Assembly (NCBI RefSeq): GCF_963576545.1
Contig: NC_083649.1
Location: forward strand, 1,223,454-1,287,453
DNA from: Limanda limanda
Lineage: Eukaryota > Chordata > Actinopteri > Pleuronectiformes > Pleuronectidae
Reading direction: 5' to 3'
Length of the DNA: 64,000 bases
Shown in pieces: positions 49,233 through 62,299 of the stretch (position 1 is the first letter of the stretch; every line of letters starts with the position of its first letter). The notes under the pieces were generated by a model. It searched no databases, was not told the DNA's origin, and saw only the letters and a program-made list of their open reading frames with translations. A program made the translations under genes and the position numbers.

Positions 49233-50054
49233 ACGAGCAGAGACGTCGTCTGCTGCTACGTTCCTTTGATCTGTCACATTTTATACACATTTTATGCACA
49301 TTTTATTCACATTTCATACACATTTTATACCTTAAACATGTGAACACGACTGATTTGTGTTTGTGTGTTTATACTGTTTTATTTGACAATAAAAGAGTTT
49401 CCTAACCCGTGTGATTTGATCAAATTGTTACAGAACATTTCAGACTTAAATCTGAAACAGGACGACAGCTGCAAAAAGCTAAGAACAGTTATGAGAGAGA
49501 AGATTCAACGTTAATAAATCAGTGACAAGTGATTTAAAGCTGCCACAGACGCTCGTTCACCAACTGAACGCACAACGACACGTGCTCATGTTAAACCAGC
49601 GTTTGAAAACTAAAACCAGAGCGACTCACAATCAGTGCATCAACCGTGAGGGAACAAACCCAGAACAACAAGAATCAAGAAAGTAGAATTTCTTCAAAAA
49701 GCCAAACTACAAAGTGCTATAAGTAAGTGACATTAAAGTGCTACTAAAGAGTTAGTTTAAACTTGTATTCAAGGTGAAGTCTGAGTAGATGTGTGGACCT
49801 TCTGTGCTGATGTGATTGGGGAGCTGGTTCCACCGATCAGGAGCTGTAAACACAAAGTGACCAGTGAAAGAGCTGAAACTGCTGATAAAAACCCTGCAGC
49901 TGAAAGGAAGAGAAGAAGAAGAGGGGGATGTGAGTCCAGAGCAACTTGGAGGAGGAAGTGAGCGGATCAAGACCAGGCTGGACCTGAAGAAGATTCCAAC
50001 ATCACAACAAATAAAACAACATCAGTGGTTAGCTCACTGTGAATGTTAGCTCAC
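49233..50054. other. IFITM copy 3 3' flank and old LINE fragment
   Basis: To about 49560 this matches the 3' flanks of copies 1 and 2 read in the opposite orientation. From about 49620 to 49900 it resembles a diverged minus-strand 3' end of the same L2-like LINE seen at 14192 and 21513. No other gene is visible. Confidence 0.55.
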
Positions 50055-51462
50055 TGGTACAGAGCTGCCACCTCTCACGCTTTTGCATGTTTTCACACGC
50101 ACTCACGCCACACACCCAATTTCTCACGCCAAAAATTGATTTTGGGCCGAGACACATTGGTTCCTGTTCAATCTCCCCGACGGTAGATGCCGCTACGGAG
50201 CGCCCTATTCGCTGCATAGACATCCAATTTACCCCAAAGATTATAGGAGTCACGAAGTTAGCGACGGTAGAAGAGTTATGCCGGGTTCACACGGGACGCC
50301 GAAGCCACGCCAAAGCAATAATCCCTAGCGCGCCTAAAGCTTGGCTGTTCACACCGGAGGCTGAAGTGCAGCGCTAATAATATCAATACTTTTGATGTTA
50401 TCAGCCTGCAGTAAAAACTTCATGTAATCATTTTTTTCAAGCATATACTTACTTGTTGCTCCAACATTAACTGCAACAGTGTATGGGGTGCCGTTTGTAA
50501 AGCAGCTCACACTGAAAATAACAGTCACTTTTTTTGCACATTTACAACAATATTTGTCAACTTAGAGATATTTTAAATATTTAAATCCAAATGTTAAATG
50601 TTACACTTAAATGTTAAATCTAAATGCTAAATCTAAAACTAAATGTTAAATTTAAATCTAAATGTTAAATCTAAAATCTAAATCTAAATCTAAATCTAAA
50701 TCTAAATGTTAAATCTAAATCTAAATGTTAATTTTAAATCTAAATGTTAAATCTGAATCTAAAACTAAATTAAATCTAAATCTTAATGTTAAATCTGAAT
50801 CTAAATCTAAATGTTAAATCTAAATGTTAAATATAAATCTAAATGTTAAATCTAAATGTTAAATCTAAATCTAAATGTTAAATCTAAATGTTTCGGGTGA
50901 AACTAAATATTTAACTAATATGCAAATTCAAATGCCGGTAACAGGAAGTAACCTCCTTGTGGCTGGCTATAGTGGCTACAGGTCATAAGCCCCGCATCCT
51001 TCATAAAAGTGACACTAAAAACTCAAAGTACTCTTCAAATAAAGCTTCTCCAAACGTGTTTGTTATTTTATGTAGTTAATATCACGATAATCCATGTCCA
51101 AGACTAGTCCATTTCCCCGGATAAGATTTATGCGTTATTTGCCACAATAAACACAATCTGACCTCCTCGAGCTTTTATTTTGTTACTACTTCCTGTTACC
51201 GGCATTTGAATTTGCATATTAGTTAAATATTTAGTTTTACCCGAAACATTTAGATTTAAAATTTAGATTTAGGTTTAGATTTAACATTTAGATTTAACAT
51301 TTAGATTTAGATTCAGATTTAACATTTAGATTTAAATTTAACATTTAGATTTAAATTTAACATTTAGATTTAAATTTAACATTTAGATTTAAATTCGCGT
51401 GCAAAAATGTTGTCACCCCCGACAAAATCTCTCTCCAAGGTTTTTTGAAAAGTTGGCAGCTC
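50055..51462. mobile_element. Fold-back element with minisatellite arms
   Basis: Outer ends CAGAGCTGCCA and TGGCAGCTCTG are inverted repeats. Inside, two long arms are also inverted: the left arm has tandem TCTAAATGTTAAA-type units at about 50585-50895, followed by a stretch with CAAATGCCGGTAACAGGAAG. The right arm (about 51186-51395) is its reverse complement. The unique centre lies at about 50955-51180. No 8-bp target duplication is visible, so the outer limits are tentative. Confidence 0.65.
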
Positions 51463-51799
51463 TGCATCATGTTGTTGCCAAATCAAGAGAAGAAATCATC
51501 TCTGCGTTTTTTCATCAATAATGTGCCTCATGGTTTCCTCTCATGTCTGAGTTTCACTTTGACAAACGGAATCGTGGGATTCTTGTGAAGACGACGCTGA
51601 GCGGACCGGTGCCGTGGTCACATGTGGTGATGACACATGAGGCGTTTCCACCTTGAGGTCAAACTGACTATTAATGAAGTCTCTGCTGAGTCATCACTTC
51701 ACAACAGAGAGAAGCACCAGCCGCTGTTATTAAAACACAACCTCCAGGACAGGAAACAGAAAGTTTGCTTCTCACTTTGAGTGTCGGGATGAAACTTAC

Positions 51800-54700
51800 A
51801 CTTTGTGAAGTCGCATCCATTTTCTCACTACAGAAACAAAACAGGCAGAAACAGCAGGAAGTGTTTACTACATAACCATGAAGAAGAAACTCACTGTTCT
51901 AGCAATATTTAAATATTCACTCGTGAAGACTTTAAAAGAAAAATAAATAAATAATCAACATGGATGTGAATAGATTTCAGTCTGCAGTCTCAAGTTCTTT
52001 ATCTATCTTAAACTGATAATGTGGAGATTCTTTTATAGTAATAAATCAACTGACTGAATATTTAATTTTCACTGGATGAAAGTGTTTTTATTAAATTGTG
52101 ACTGTGTGGTGACTCTGAACTTACCGAGGACGACGACTCCGCCCGCTGTGACCAACACTATCAACCCGAACATGACACACTGTAACACACACACACACAC
52201 ACTGAATTTCTTGTGCAATGATTATTGTTAGCCTTAGCAGTGACAGTGAATCTTTATTTCTCACTCTGATGACGGTTTCTGTGGCGTTCATGTGACCTGC
52301 AGGACGAAGAAATGAGGGGAACGATGAGGCTTCTCCATCATTTAGTGTGTGTGTTGGAGGACCTGCAGTGTGTGTGACGGTTGTCTGCAGTGTGGACGTC
52401 TCTGAGGTCACTGATGTGGTCGTCTGTGGATCTGAAACATCAACACACAACATGAAGAATCAGGATAGGATTACAGAAGTCCTCTCCTGGTCTGAAACCC
52501 AGAAAAATCTTCCTATTGTAATGTCATGTGACATCGTGATCAGTCGCTGGACGTGAATTATGCAAACTTTAGTCCCAGGAGCTTTAGTCCCAGGAGCTTT
52601 AGTCCCAGGAGCTTAAAGGTTCCTTCAGACCCAAACACCACTGTGGAATCACTTAAAGCTCAGATGTATGACGCTGCTGATGCATCAACAGCTGACGGCT
52701 AAAACCAGCTGTTCCACTCCAGTCCTCCAGGTGGCATAATGTAGAACGCTATAGTCAACATGGGGTTTCACATCGAGCTGCCGTCGATCAGAAAAGAGAT
52801 GAAGTAACAAAGTTTATTAAAAAAACCTGAAATAAAACAATGATGTGTTCGACCAATGAGGAATCTTCAACGCTGCAAGCCCCACCCCTGAGGTTCCTGT
52901 CTCACCTGAGTCAACAGTCAAGTCAAAGTGATGTTTTGCATCATTGAACAAGCCGGGGATGTCCACTCTGCAGCCGTATCGTCCAGCGTCCGACTCGGTG
53001 ACGTTCAGGATGGTCAGGGACACGTCCCCCCGGTCCAGTTGTCCCAGCAGCTGATACCTGCTGGACCTTCTGCTGTCCTCTCTCACGCTGAGCCCGTCTG
53101 TGGCGATGAGCTCATTGTCGCATATACGCGATGGTATGTCTCCTCGATTCCAGCAAACTGACAGCTGCTTTTGATCCTTCATGTCGTAGCGACACGACAG
53201 AGTGACGTTGCCACCGGCTCGGACGGCAACGCTGCTGCCTCTGACACCTTCACCAACTGAGGACACAGACAGAGACAGAATTCACTCTGTGGCAGATTTC
53301 ATTAGTTTCTTTCTGACATGAACTCAGTAAAACAGTATCTGGACATGTTGTGTAGTGAGTGTTTGTGAAACAGCAGCAGGTTGCTGGGTCCAACTCGTTC
53401 ACACCAACAGGAACATGTGGGAACATCAGGCGAGGGGCGGAGCCTGTAGAGCAGCAGGGGCGGAGCCTGTAGAACAGCAGGAGGCCGGACATGACGTATA
53501 AACTCTGCTGTGGAAAGATCAGTGTTGTTGTTTCCAGCTCCTCCACACCGGCGTCGGCCTCATCACCAGAAGATCTGGAATCTCCTCGTGTTTCCAAGTG
53601 GACGTCTTCGTCTTCTACGTGTCCGGCTCCTCTTCTTCATCCTGAGATCTTTGTGTTCTTCCAGTTTCACGTCACGTGTTAGAAACCTCGTCCACACGTC
53701 CACTCGCTCTCTGTGAAGCTTCCACACATTTTGCAGGGAATGTGCAGAGCAACACACAAACAGCTCCTTCAGAACCTTTCGGGAACTGAGAGAAGTTTCT
53801 GTGTCTCTGTGTTTGTGATGAAGATAAAAATAAAACCTGCAGCTCTGTGGTTCATTGTCAGCTGATGTTGGATTTATCCAATTGTAATATAACATCTCTT
53901 AGTTTCACTATGACATCATAATCACAAACATACACATGATTGTTGGGACATGGTTTTTGTGCAAAAAGCAGGCCTCTCTTTCAAGCCTATATGTGTAGTC
54001 AAAAATCTGAAAGCACATGGTCTGTGTCTTGAAAAAGCCACACGCTGCATGGACTGGAGCGAACTCAATCTCCCAGAGTGCAATGTGTTCTCTTTGTCCT
54101 GAGAAGGTCAAATAACTCCGTCTCCCAGGAGGCTACAAGTTCCTCTGTTTCAGCATCTTCACACATAGGTGCAAATTTCTACCAGGATCAGCTGCCAATT
54201 GGTCAATTGGCACATTGGCCACATGACCTGGAGGCCACTGGGCCTATTTAAGAGCAGGCCTCCTCCAGAGTCTCTCTCTTTCTCCAATCCCTCCTCCAGC
54301 AGCTCTCTTCTCCACCGGCCACCACTGAGGACAACAGGCTGCCGGCCATTCCTCCTGCATCGGCGAGTGGAGGAACCGGATTCCTCCAGCTCAAATATTC
54401 TCTATCCAACAACCGGATAGAGAAGCGCACAGCAACTTTCTCCCTGTCCTTGGACTGGTAACATAATCTGGGCTTAATAATTATACTACGCTAAGCAAGA
54501 CTGTTTATTTGATTCTGTGTGGTGTTTATAAGTTTGATATATGTGGGGTTATTGTGGTTACAAGTAAGATGAAAGTTAAATGTTAGATACGCTCCTCACA
54601 GGATTTCTCTGACCCTTTCAGATATCTGTTTAACATCCACACAGAGACGCATATCTCCTCACCTCATTAGCTCAGACCCCCACTGCATGTCGTAAAACCA

Positions 54701-55491
54701 CTTCTGCAGAAGAAGGGGGGTGTTATCTTAGAGACCATCTTAAAAGACCACAGGAAGGTGCGACTCTCTTTGTTAGCCACCATTTTGAGAGCCTCTCTCA
54801 CACACACACACACACACATACACATCTTAGTATTTTGTTTAGTAATTGGTGTTTTATACTTAATACTTATGTTTATAATAAATGTTTTCTTTTAACCTTG
54901 TCCTTTCATTAATGTTGCATAAGTGAAGTTTGCGAACCGTTACACTGTCAAGAACTCTATAAACCTTAACTGTTCATTATATAATCTTTCATAGTAAATA
55001 TTAAGATTTCTAAGTGAACTAGATCTAAATGAGACTGATTTTAATCAATAAATTGGCTATCTTTCCCTTCTGTGAAGGGTGGTGCCCCGCGAGAACTAAA
55101 ACAAACTAAAGTTATGATTTAATATTAATATTTTAAATATTAATGTTTTATATTTTATTTTGATAACCAAATTTATTGAACGCCTAAAGGCACACCAGCT
55201 TATAGTATCATTCCTAACAATTATTGCACAACATGATAATGAAAAATAATATTAACGTAATGATACAAACTAATATTAACTAATAACTATCATTATGATA
55301 CTGACCCATATTCACATGAACACGAAAACTGAGTCAAACTAAGAAAATTCAGAGGAGAAAATCTTTTACAAATAAATTACATGAACTTTTTTAACACTTT
55401 ATTAAAAACAGACGTCTGATCGACAGGAGACTGAGGAAGATGTGAAACAACACGAACCTGAGAGCAGAGCGAGCAGCAGCAGCAGCTTCAT
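51800..55491 (-). CDS. timd4-like: TIM-like (HAVCR/TIMD4 family) Ig-mucin receptor, copy B
   Basis: Exons correspond one to one with copy A: 55458-55491 (leader, MKLLLLLALLS), 52906-53256 (V domain, 117 codons), 52265-52431 (mucin-like stalk), 52125-52179 (membrane segment CVMFGLIVLVTAGGVVVLG) and 51800-51827 (RKWMRLHK). All phases still fit, although the stalk is shorter (no long TH repeat and a 24-base deletion) and the membrane exon lacks the first 36 bases, so every length change keeps the frame. The V domain keeps VCWNRGDIP and PGLFND but differs from copy A at about 17 positions, nearly all before residue 55 or in the FG loop. Intron 1 contains a solo LTR. The last cytoplasmic exon was not found. 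Confidence 0.8.
53941..55233 (+). mobile_element. Solo LTR in TIM copy B intron 1
   Basis: Ends TGTTGGG and GCACAACA, with the target duplication TGAT at 53937-53940 and 55234-55237. Copy A of the intron has the uninterrupted site (about 32985). AATAAA lies at 54877-54882. The end ATTGCACAACA and a GGGTGGTGCCC motif (about 55077) are shared with the LTR of the retrovirus at 16708-19186, so this is a relative of that LTR lineage in the opposite orientation. No internal viral genes remain. Confidence 0.8.
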
Positions 55492-55747
55492 GGTGACAAA
55501 GTGGCATCGCACACTAACTCCACACATTTAAACACACAACTGCTGTGAGTCACCACAGCTGCACACACTGTAAAAAGTTTCCTCTGATAGCTCACCACAG
55601 TCTCTGCAGGAAAATAAACTAGAGAAGAAGAAACCTTGTCTTATCAGTGTGTCACTTTGTCCGTCTGTCTGTTGTGGCTCTGATGTCATCTTAACGGTTT
55701 CACAAGGAGAAATAAAATGCAGGGATAATACAAGTGTGGTATAATGG

Positions 55748-56564
<817 letters not shown>

Positions 56565-56955
56565 AAGTTTTAAGCATGTTAAGAAAAGATAAAATGTATG
56601 TAAAATGTTGAACCTCGTCCTAGCTCAAGCCAAGATGGCTATTTACATTACCAGGAGAAATAAGGTCGAGCAACAACCAGTGACTAATGTCATCGCTCTG
56701 TTTCCTGCCTGAGAGTTGTGGTTGATTTCAGGTTTTATGAGCTAATGCAAAATCTCAAAACATTTAAGGATATATGGTGTGTCAAAGAAGCGATCTAAAA
56801 GAAAATGAATTGCATTTTAGCCATATTCTATAATATATTTTAATGTTGTTTGTTTATCAGTTTTAATTTCTGTTTCTTTGATGGAAAAGAATAATTGATT
56901 GCCCTAGTCTTGTTCTGTAAAACTGAATAAAGTAGGTATTTAAAAATCTAAAAAA

Positions 56956-56956
<1 letters not shown>

Positions 56957-56987
<31 letters not shown>

Positions 56988-57014
56988 CATCCATATATCT
57001 ATATATCCATCCAT

Positions 57015-57105
<91 letters not shown>
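56957..57105. repeat. TC, ATCC and AACT microsatellites, copy D
   Basis: Counterpart of 34432-34605. Confidence 0.95.
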
Positions 57106-57107
<2 letters not shown>

Positions 57108-57270
57108 AGCTAGTAGCATGCTAACCAGTGTGTAGACATTAGTGTGTTGCTTGGTTCTGTTGTAGTTTTAACGATGTGGTGAATGAACGTCAGGAGTTTG
57201 AGACTGAAGAACAGACGCTTGAGGGATGTTCACTCTTCACCTCACTTCTTCATGTTTTAATCACATGTAG

Positions 57271-57416
57271 GACAGACGGCTGTGGTCCACACCGGACTTC
57301 CTCATGTCGACATGACAGGGCGCTTCCTGCTATCCGAGCAGGCGACCCTGCTGTGGCTGCAGATCGGACTCAGAGTTTCACTTCCTGACAGAAAACCACT
57401 GAACTTCACACTGTAA
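57271..57416 (+). CDS. Candidate terminal coding exon, unrecognised, copy D
   Basis: Counterpart of 34792-34937 with the same acceptor position (CACATGTAG), the same phase and the same TAA (57414-57416). The only protein difference is Leu for Ile in the RFLI motif. Function and partner exons are unknown. Confidence 0.3.
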
Positions 57417-58195
57417 AAGGCCCAAACTGACATTTTTGCAGGTGTTTTCAGAAATCAAGAATCATGAAGCTGATGCTTAATTTTTGTCATCATCTGAATT
57501 ACATGAGTTTCCCCTGTTTCTGCTCTTTTGGATAGAGAGAGAGAGATTTCCTCTCTTTATCAGTGTGGTTTTTCAGGTTGAGATCAGGATGATTTCACGT
57601 TCTCACACTCAAACAGCGCCGACCTGTGCTCGAGCTCAAACGTTGTGCTTGCACTTTTGTTGCTGGGTTGAGTTCCTGTGCTGCAGCTTCAGCTCTTCTC
57701 CTCACCGTGCTTCTGTGTTCGTTAAACATTTACTCCCGGATTCTATTTTTTGCTCTTACTTCCCTTTTCATGCAACTTGTCTGTGAAAATTCTTCAACCA
57801 GTAGAACGACAGCTGAAGTGACGATAAAATGAAATTGTCCTGCACTTGTTGTGGATACGTTCAATTTTATGTCTTTCTTTATTTTACCCAGGTGCTAGGA
57901 TGCTAACTCAAAAGCCTCTGTGGTTTCTGACAGCAGCATTAATATTAATATAATTAATATTAAAGCTCATGAGGACAAGAGAAGATAGAAAATATTTAAT
58001 AGGCACATTTGAAATGATTAAGAACCATATGGAGAGTCAAATGATTTGCCCTCTTCTCGGGTGGGAGCTGAGGATTCATTCTCTAATGTAGTTCCAAACC
58101 ATGACGGATGTAATGCTTCTCCCAGAAACAGCATTTTGGGGCCTTAACCGCTTCAGACCCGTCTCTTCCTCGACTTCAGCGACTGAAGAAGAGCC

Positions 58196-58490
58196 CTGGG
58201 TTCCACCGGGTTCCATCGGGTTCCACCGGGTTCCACCGGGTTCCACCGGGTTCCATCAGGTTCCACCAGGTTCCATCAGGTTCCACCAGGTTCCACGGGG
58301 TTCCACCGGGTTCCACCGGGTTCCATCAGGTTCCACGTGGTTCTATCAGGTTCCACCAGGTTCCACCAGGTTCCACGGGGTTCCACGGGGTTCCACCGGG
58401 TTCCACCGGGTTCCACCAGGTTCCATCAGGTTCCACCAGGTTCCATCAGGTTCCACCAGGTTCCATCAGGTTCCACCGGGTTCCACCATA
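58196..58490. repeat. GGTTCCACC minisatellite, copy D
   Basis: About 28 units of GGTTCCACCGG or GGTTCCATCAG type; the copy C array (35727-35900) is shorter. Confidence 0.95.
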
Positions 58491-59354
58491 TCAAGCCAGG
58501 AAAAGGTCGAGAAGTTTTTAACATGTGTTCCACAGACAGACAGAGATTTCTGGTGTTATTAAATAGATAAATAATAGACTGTAATGTTCAGAACAACAGC
58601 AGAACTGTATTGTTATTATTACTGCTACTATTATTATTATGCTATAGATCAGATGTTAATATTCAGGTAAATCCCAGGTGAACTAGAAGAGTTTATTTCC
58701 GCTGAACTTCCAGAAACAGAGCGGTCACATGACCAATCACCAGGACTCAACAGATGCTGTTGCATGAGGTCTTTATTTCAGGGTTTAAAGCGCCCCCTGG
58801 TGTTTGAATGTTTGAAAACACAGTTTCTACTTGTTATACATGAGTTTACCAACAGACATAGAAGATACAATATATTAATACAGAGAACATGTAACAGGTA
58901 ACTCAGGTAACCAAGGTAACGCAGGTAACCTAGGTCAAGCCAAGATGGCTATTTACATTACCAGGAGAAATGAATAATGAAACAAACAAACAAACAAACA
59001 AACAAACATGTTTACTCTTCTGAGTGAAGAGTGAGTGACGCTTCAAAGACGAGCAGACGTTTGTTGGTCGTCTTGTTTTTTAAACAAATCAATGTAACTT
59101 TGTTTGACGTCTAAATGTAAAATACTTGTATTCATCTCGTTGATTAAATTGATTATAATTTCATGAGTTGAATCATATTATTCAGTTTTTACTGTTGTTC
59201 CTCTGTAGATTATCATCAGTGAAATATGGATCAGCAATGCTCAGTGAGGCTCTTGTTGGTTTACGTCTTGGAGCTTTAACGATCAATCTATTTATTGACA
59301 GGAGCCTCTGATGGTTAAAGAGAATCATACTGGTCACGTCTTGCTGGTTTCTAC

Positions 59355-59434
59355 CTGAACCAGCGCCACCATTGGCTCTGTGGGGTTGGTGACCTCACTT
59401 CCTGCTTCCTCTGTCAGGCATCGTATTGTGTCAC
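59355..59434 (-). CDS. Candidate internal coding exon, unrecognised, copy D
   Basis: Counterpart of 36768-36847 with the same acceptor and donor and an open 26-codon frame; Glu replaces Asp in the NPTDPM segment. Confidence 0.3.
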
Positions 59435-60313
59435 CTGGAGAAAGGTGAAAACAAACAAACGGTCAACGACATAATATGATGATTCACTTGTGTATTTTCA
59501 GAGAAATGTTGATGATGTCATTGCGTCGCTTCTGCCCCAGTACTGACGTCTACCAGTAGAGGGCAGCTCAGAGTCTGAACACTTTGACCAAAGACAATGG
59601 ATGAAGAAGGACGACAATTTCTCACGGCAAAAAAAAAATCTGATTTTGGGCCGAGACACGCACGGTGCACCTTTCTCTCTCTATCTTCAGAAACTATGTT
59701 ACGAGTTTTACTTCCTCTAGAGTCCAGTTTGATCGTCCTCTCGGCTCCGCCAGGGCCAATCCGATGGGTAGTAGCGATGTGTGTGGGCAGGAACTTAATC
59801 ATTTTATTATTTTTCTGTCTGAAATTTGGCAGCAGAACGAGACTGTGTCCAGTGGTTTTTTTCTCTCTGTACTAGCACTGTGCAGGTTGTTAACAAAAGA
59901 GAAACTATCTTATTGTGTGTGCCTAGAACTTGATTCCATTTGCTGAGTTATCATAAGGGGCATTGTGTATCACTCCTGCTACTGATGAGAGGTCCATGTT
60001 TAGTGATATTTACAGAATGTTTTAGTGGTTATTCTGTGGTTTATTAATGTTCTTGGTAGACACAAGAGGCACTTGTTTATAGTTAATTCTTTGTTGTCTC
60101 TAGAAGTTCAGATGCACTGGTGCATTACTATTTCAACACCAGCATCTACAGTTGTAAAATTATACATTATATACATTATATGCACATTGTTGTTATAATT
60201 TTTCAGTCAGTTGAAATACATCTTGAGGAGAAACATTTTGGGTTGTTTTGTGTCTGTATAGGTCTACTATAAAAAGCACTTTGCATTTTAATTTTCTTTT
60301 GATACTTAAGAAC

Positions 60314-61400
60314 TAGAGCTGTCAAACGATTAAAATATTTAATCGCGATTAATCGCATTTTGTCATAGTTAACTCGCGATTAATCGCAATTAATCGCAAA
60401 TTTGTATCTATTCTGAATGTTCCTTCATTTATTATTTTTCCATAATTTTACTTTCGTTTTAATGCTCTTATCAAAATGGAAAAGTGGATTGGCTTGCTTT
60501 ATGCAAATGTTTTATATTATTGAAAAACAACATTGCCAAACAGGGCGGTACAAAATAAAATTATAAAGTGCACATTTCAGGTAAACAAGGACTCAGCCTA
60601 TAGTGCAGTTAAACCATGGCTTAATATTTTCTTTTTTTCAAGTTTGCTGTGAACATAGCAGTCAGGCCTCTTATTTCAGAAACAATAAAACCATAACAGT
60701 TAAGTTACCAATAAAAGGTAAGCCTTCTACTTCTTTGCTTTAAGCCAGCTACTCAAACAGACAAGCAACAAATAACAAACAAACAAAATACACAGGCAAG
60801 TGTCGGCCTACTTTGAAATAAATGAAACACAGAACTTTGTAGGGCTATTTGAGTCCTCCCCATATTTGTGGAAAATGTATGAAATAAGAAGTACCCTATT
60901 TTTAAATAAATAAAAACATATAGCTGCAGCCTAATAGTGTAACGGACTGGGTTTATGTTTATGTTTGGTTTTGACGTATGCTCAGTAAAACACTGTTGAA
61001 GGAGCGTTCTGATGTCTGACGGTCAGTGAAGGGGTCTGGGTGGGACATGTGACTGTTTGGACCAATAGGATGGGGGGATCGGGGATCATTGAGGAAGTGA
61101 AGTGTTGATGTCTGCGAGTGACTGAGTAACAGCAAGAGGTGCACATGTTCGTGTAGAGGAAAATACCAGTTACTAAACCACGAAGAAGTTCCGTGTCCTG
61201 TGGGACGCTACAATAGCTTTAAAATATATATTTTAGGTGGCGAAATATTAAAACAAAAAGCGAGAGCAGGTCAGACTGGAGGCGAACACAGGTACTGAAG
61301 CTGCAGCTGCAGCTCTGCTTTAACTCGAGTTAAAAAAATTGACGGCGTTAAAATGGGTTTGCGTTAACGCCGTTAATAACGCGTTAAACTGACAGCCCTA
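60314..61400. mobile_element. hAT-type MITE, copy D
   Basis: Same element and same TTAAGAAC target duplication (60306-60313 and 61401-61408) as 37740-38826 in copy C. Confidence 0.85.
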
Positions 61401-62299
61401 TTAAGAACATTTCAACACCAGAAACTTTTGATACTTAAGTACATTTAACATGAGCTACTTTAAGACTTTTACTCAAGTCATTTTCTGGCGGGCGACTTTT
61501 ACTTTTACAGAAGTCCCTTTCAGGTAAGATATCTGTACTTTTACTCAAGTATGGCTTTCAAGTACTTTATACACCACTGACCACAGGCCAGTACAACCTT
61601 GCCCACAGATCTTAGAAAATGACTAACCAGCTTCTGATCTGCATCTGATACCTAATTTTTAGTTATTTTTGTCATGTGTTGATCCATTGTAAAAAGCAGT
61701 AGTCTAGTCTGTGGACTAAGCACGCGTGTGTGATTCTTTGATAAGAACATTGTTAACATGTTTGTTTACTCAGAGTTTTGAGTGTCAGTCCCATAACAGA
61801 GGGGAACCTGAGTTCTACACGGTGCCGTTTACAGTATAAAGAGTTAAAAATGAGTTTTTGATGCTCAAATGTCATCAGTACTTGTTCAGCTGTATAAGAT
61901 ATATTTCAGGACTTTGTCTGAAAAGTGAACAACCTACCTCTCATGAGCTGTTTGATAAAAATGTTTCAAAACATGTTTCATTTCATTTTAATTTCATGTT
62001 TTTTTTAAATATTATATAACCTACATTATTTAACTGAAGCCACTTTGTAAAGGTAGCTGCAACACACAAATAAAACAAAACCCCTAGAAAACGTTTTGTC
62101 CTCTGTCCACTTATTTATTTTATAAATTTAAATGACAGAATTTAAGGTCCAGCCTAATAACTGGTTTCAGAGCAAGGCATAGCACCATGATTTGTTGTGC
62201 CTTTTGTTTGCAGGGTATGAATAAATAAACAGGCAAAATTAGGAATAATTAAAAAAAATGTAAAAATATATTTCTTTTAGGAATTGATATCTGACAGAA

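Noticed and set aside
53563..53895. 110-codon minus-strand frame in TIM copy B intron 1
   Set aside because: Shortened by an indel in the copy A counterpart (32732-32947) and lies between the leader and V exons; treated as intron.
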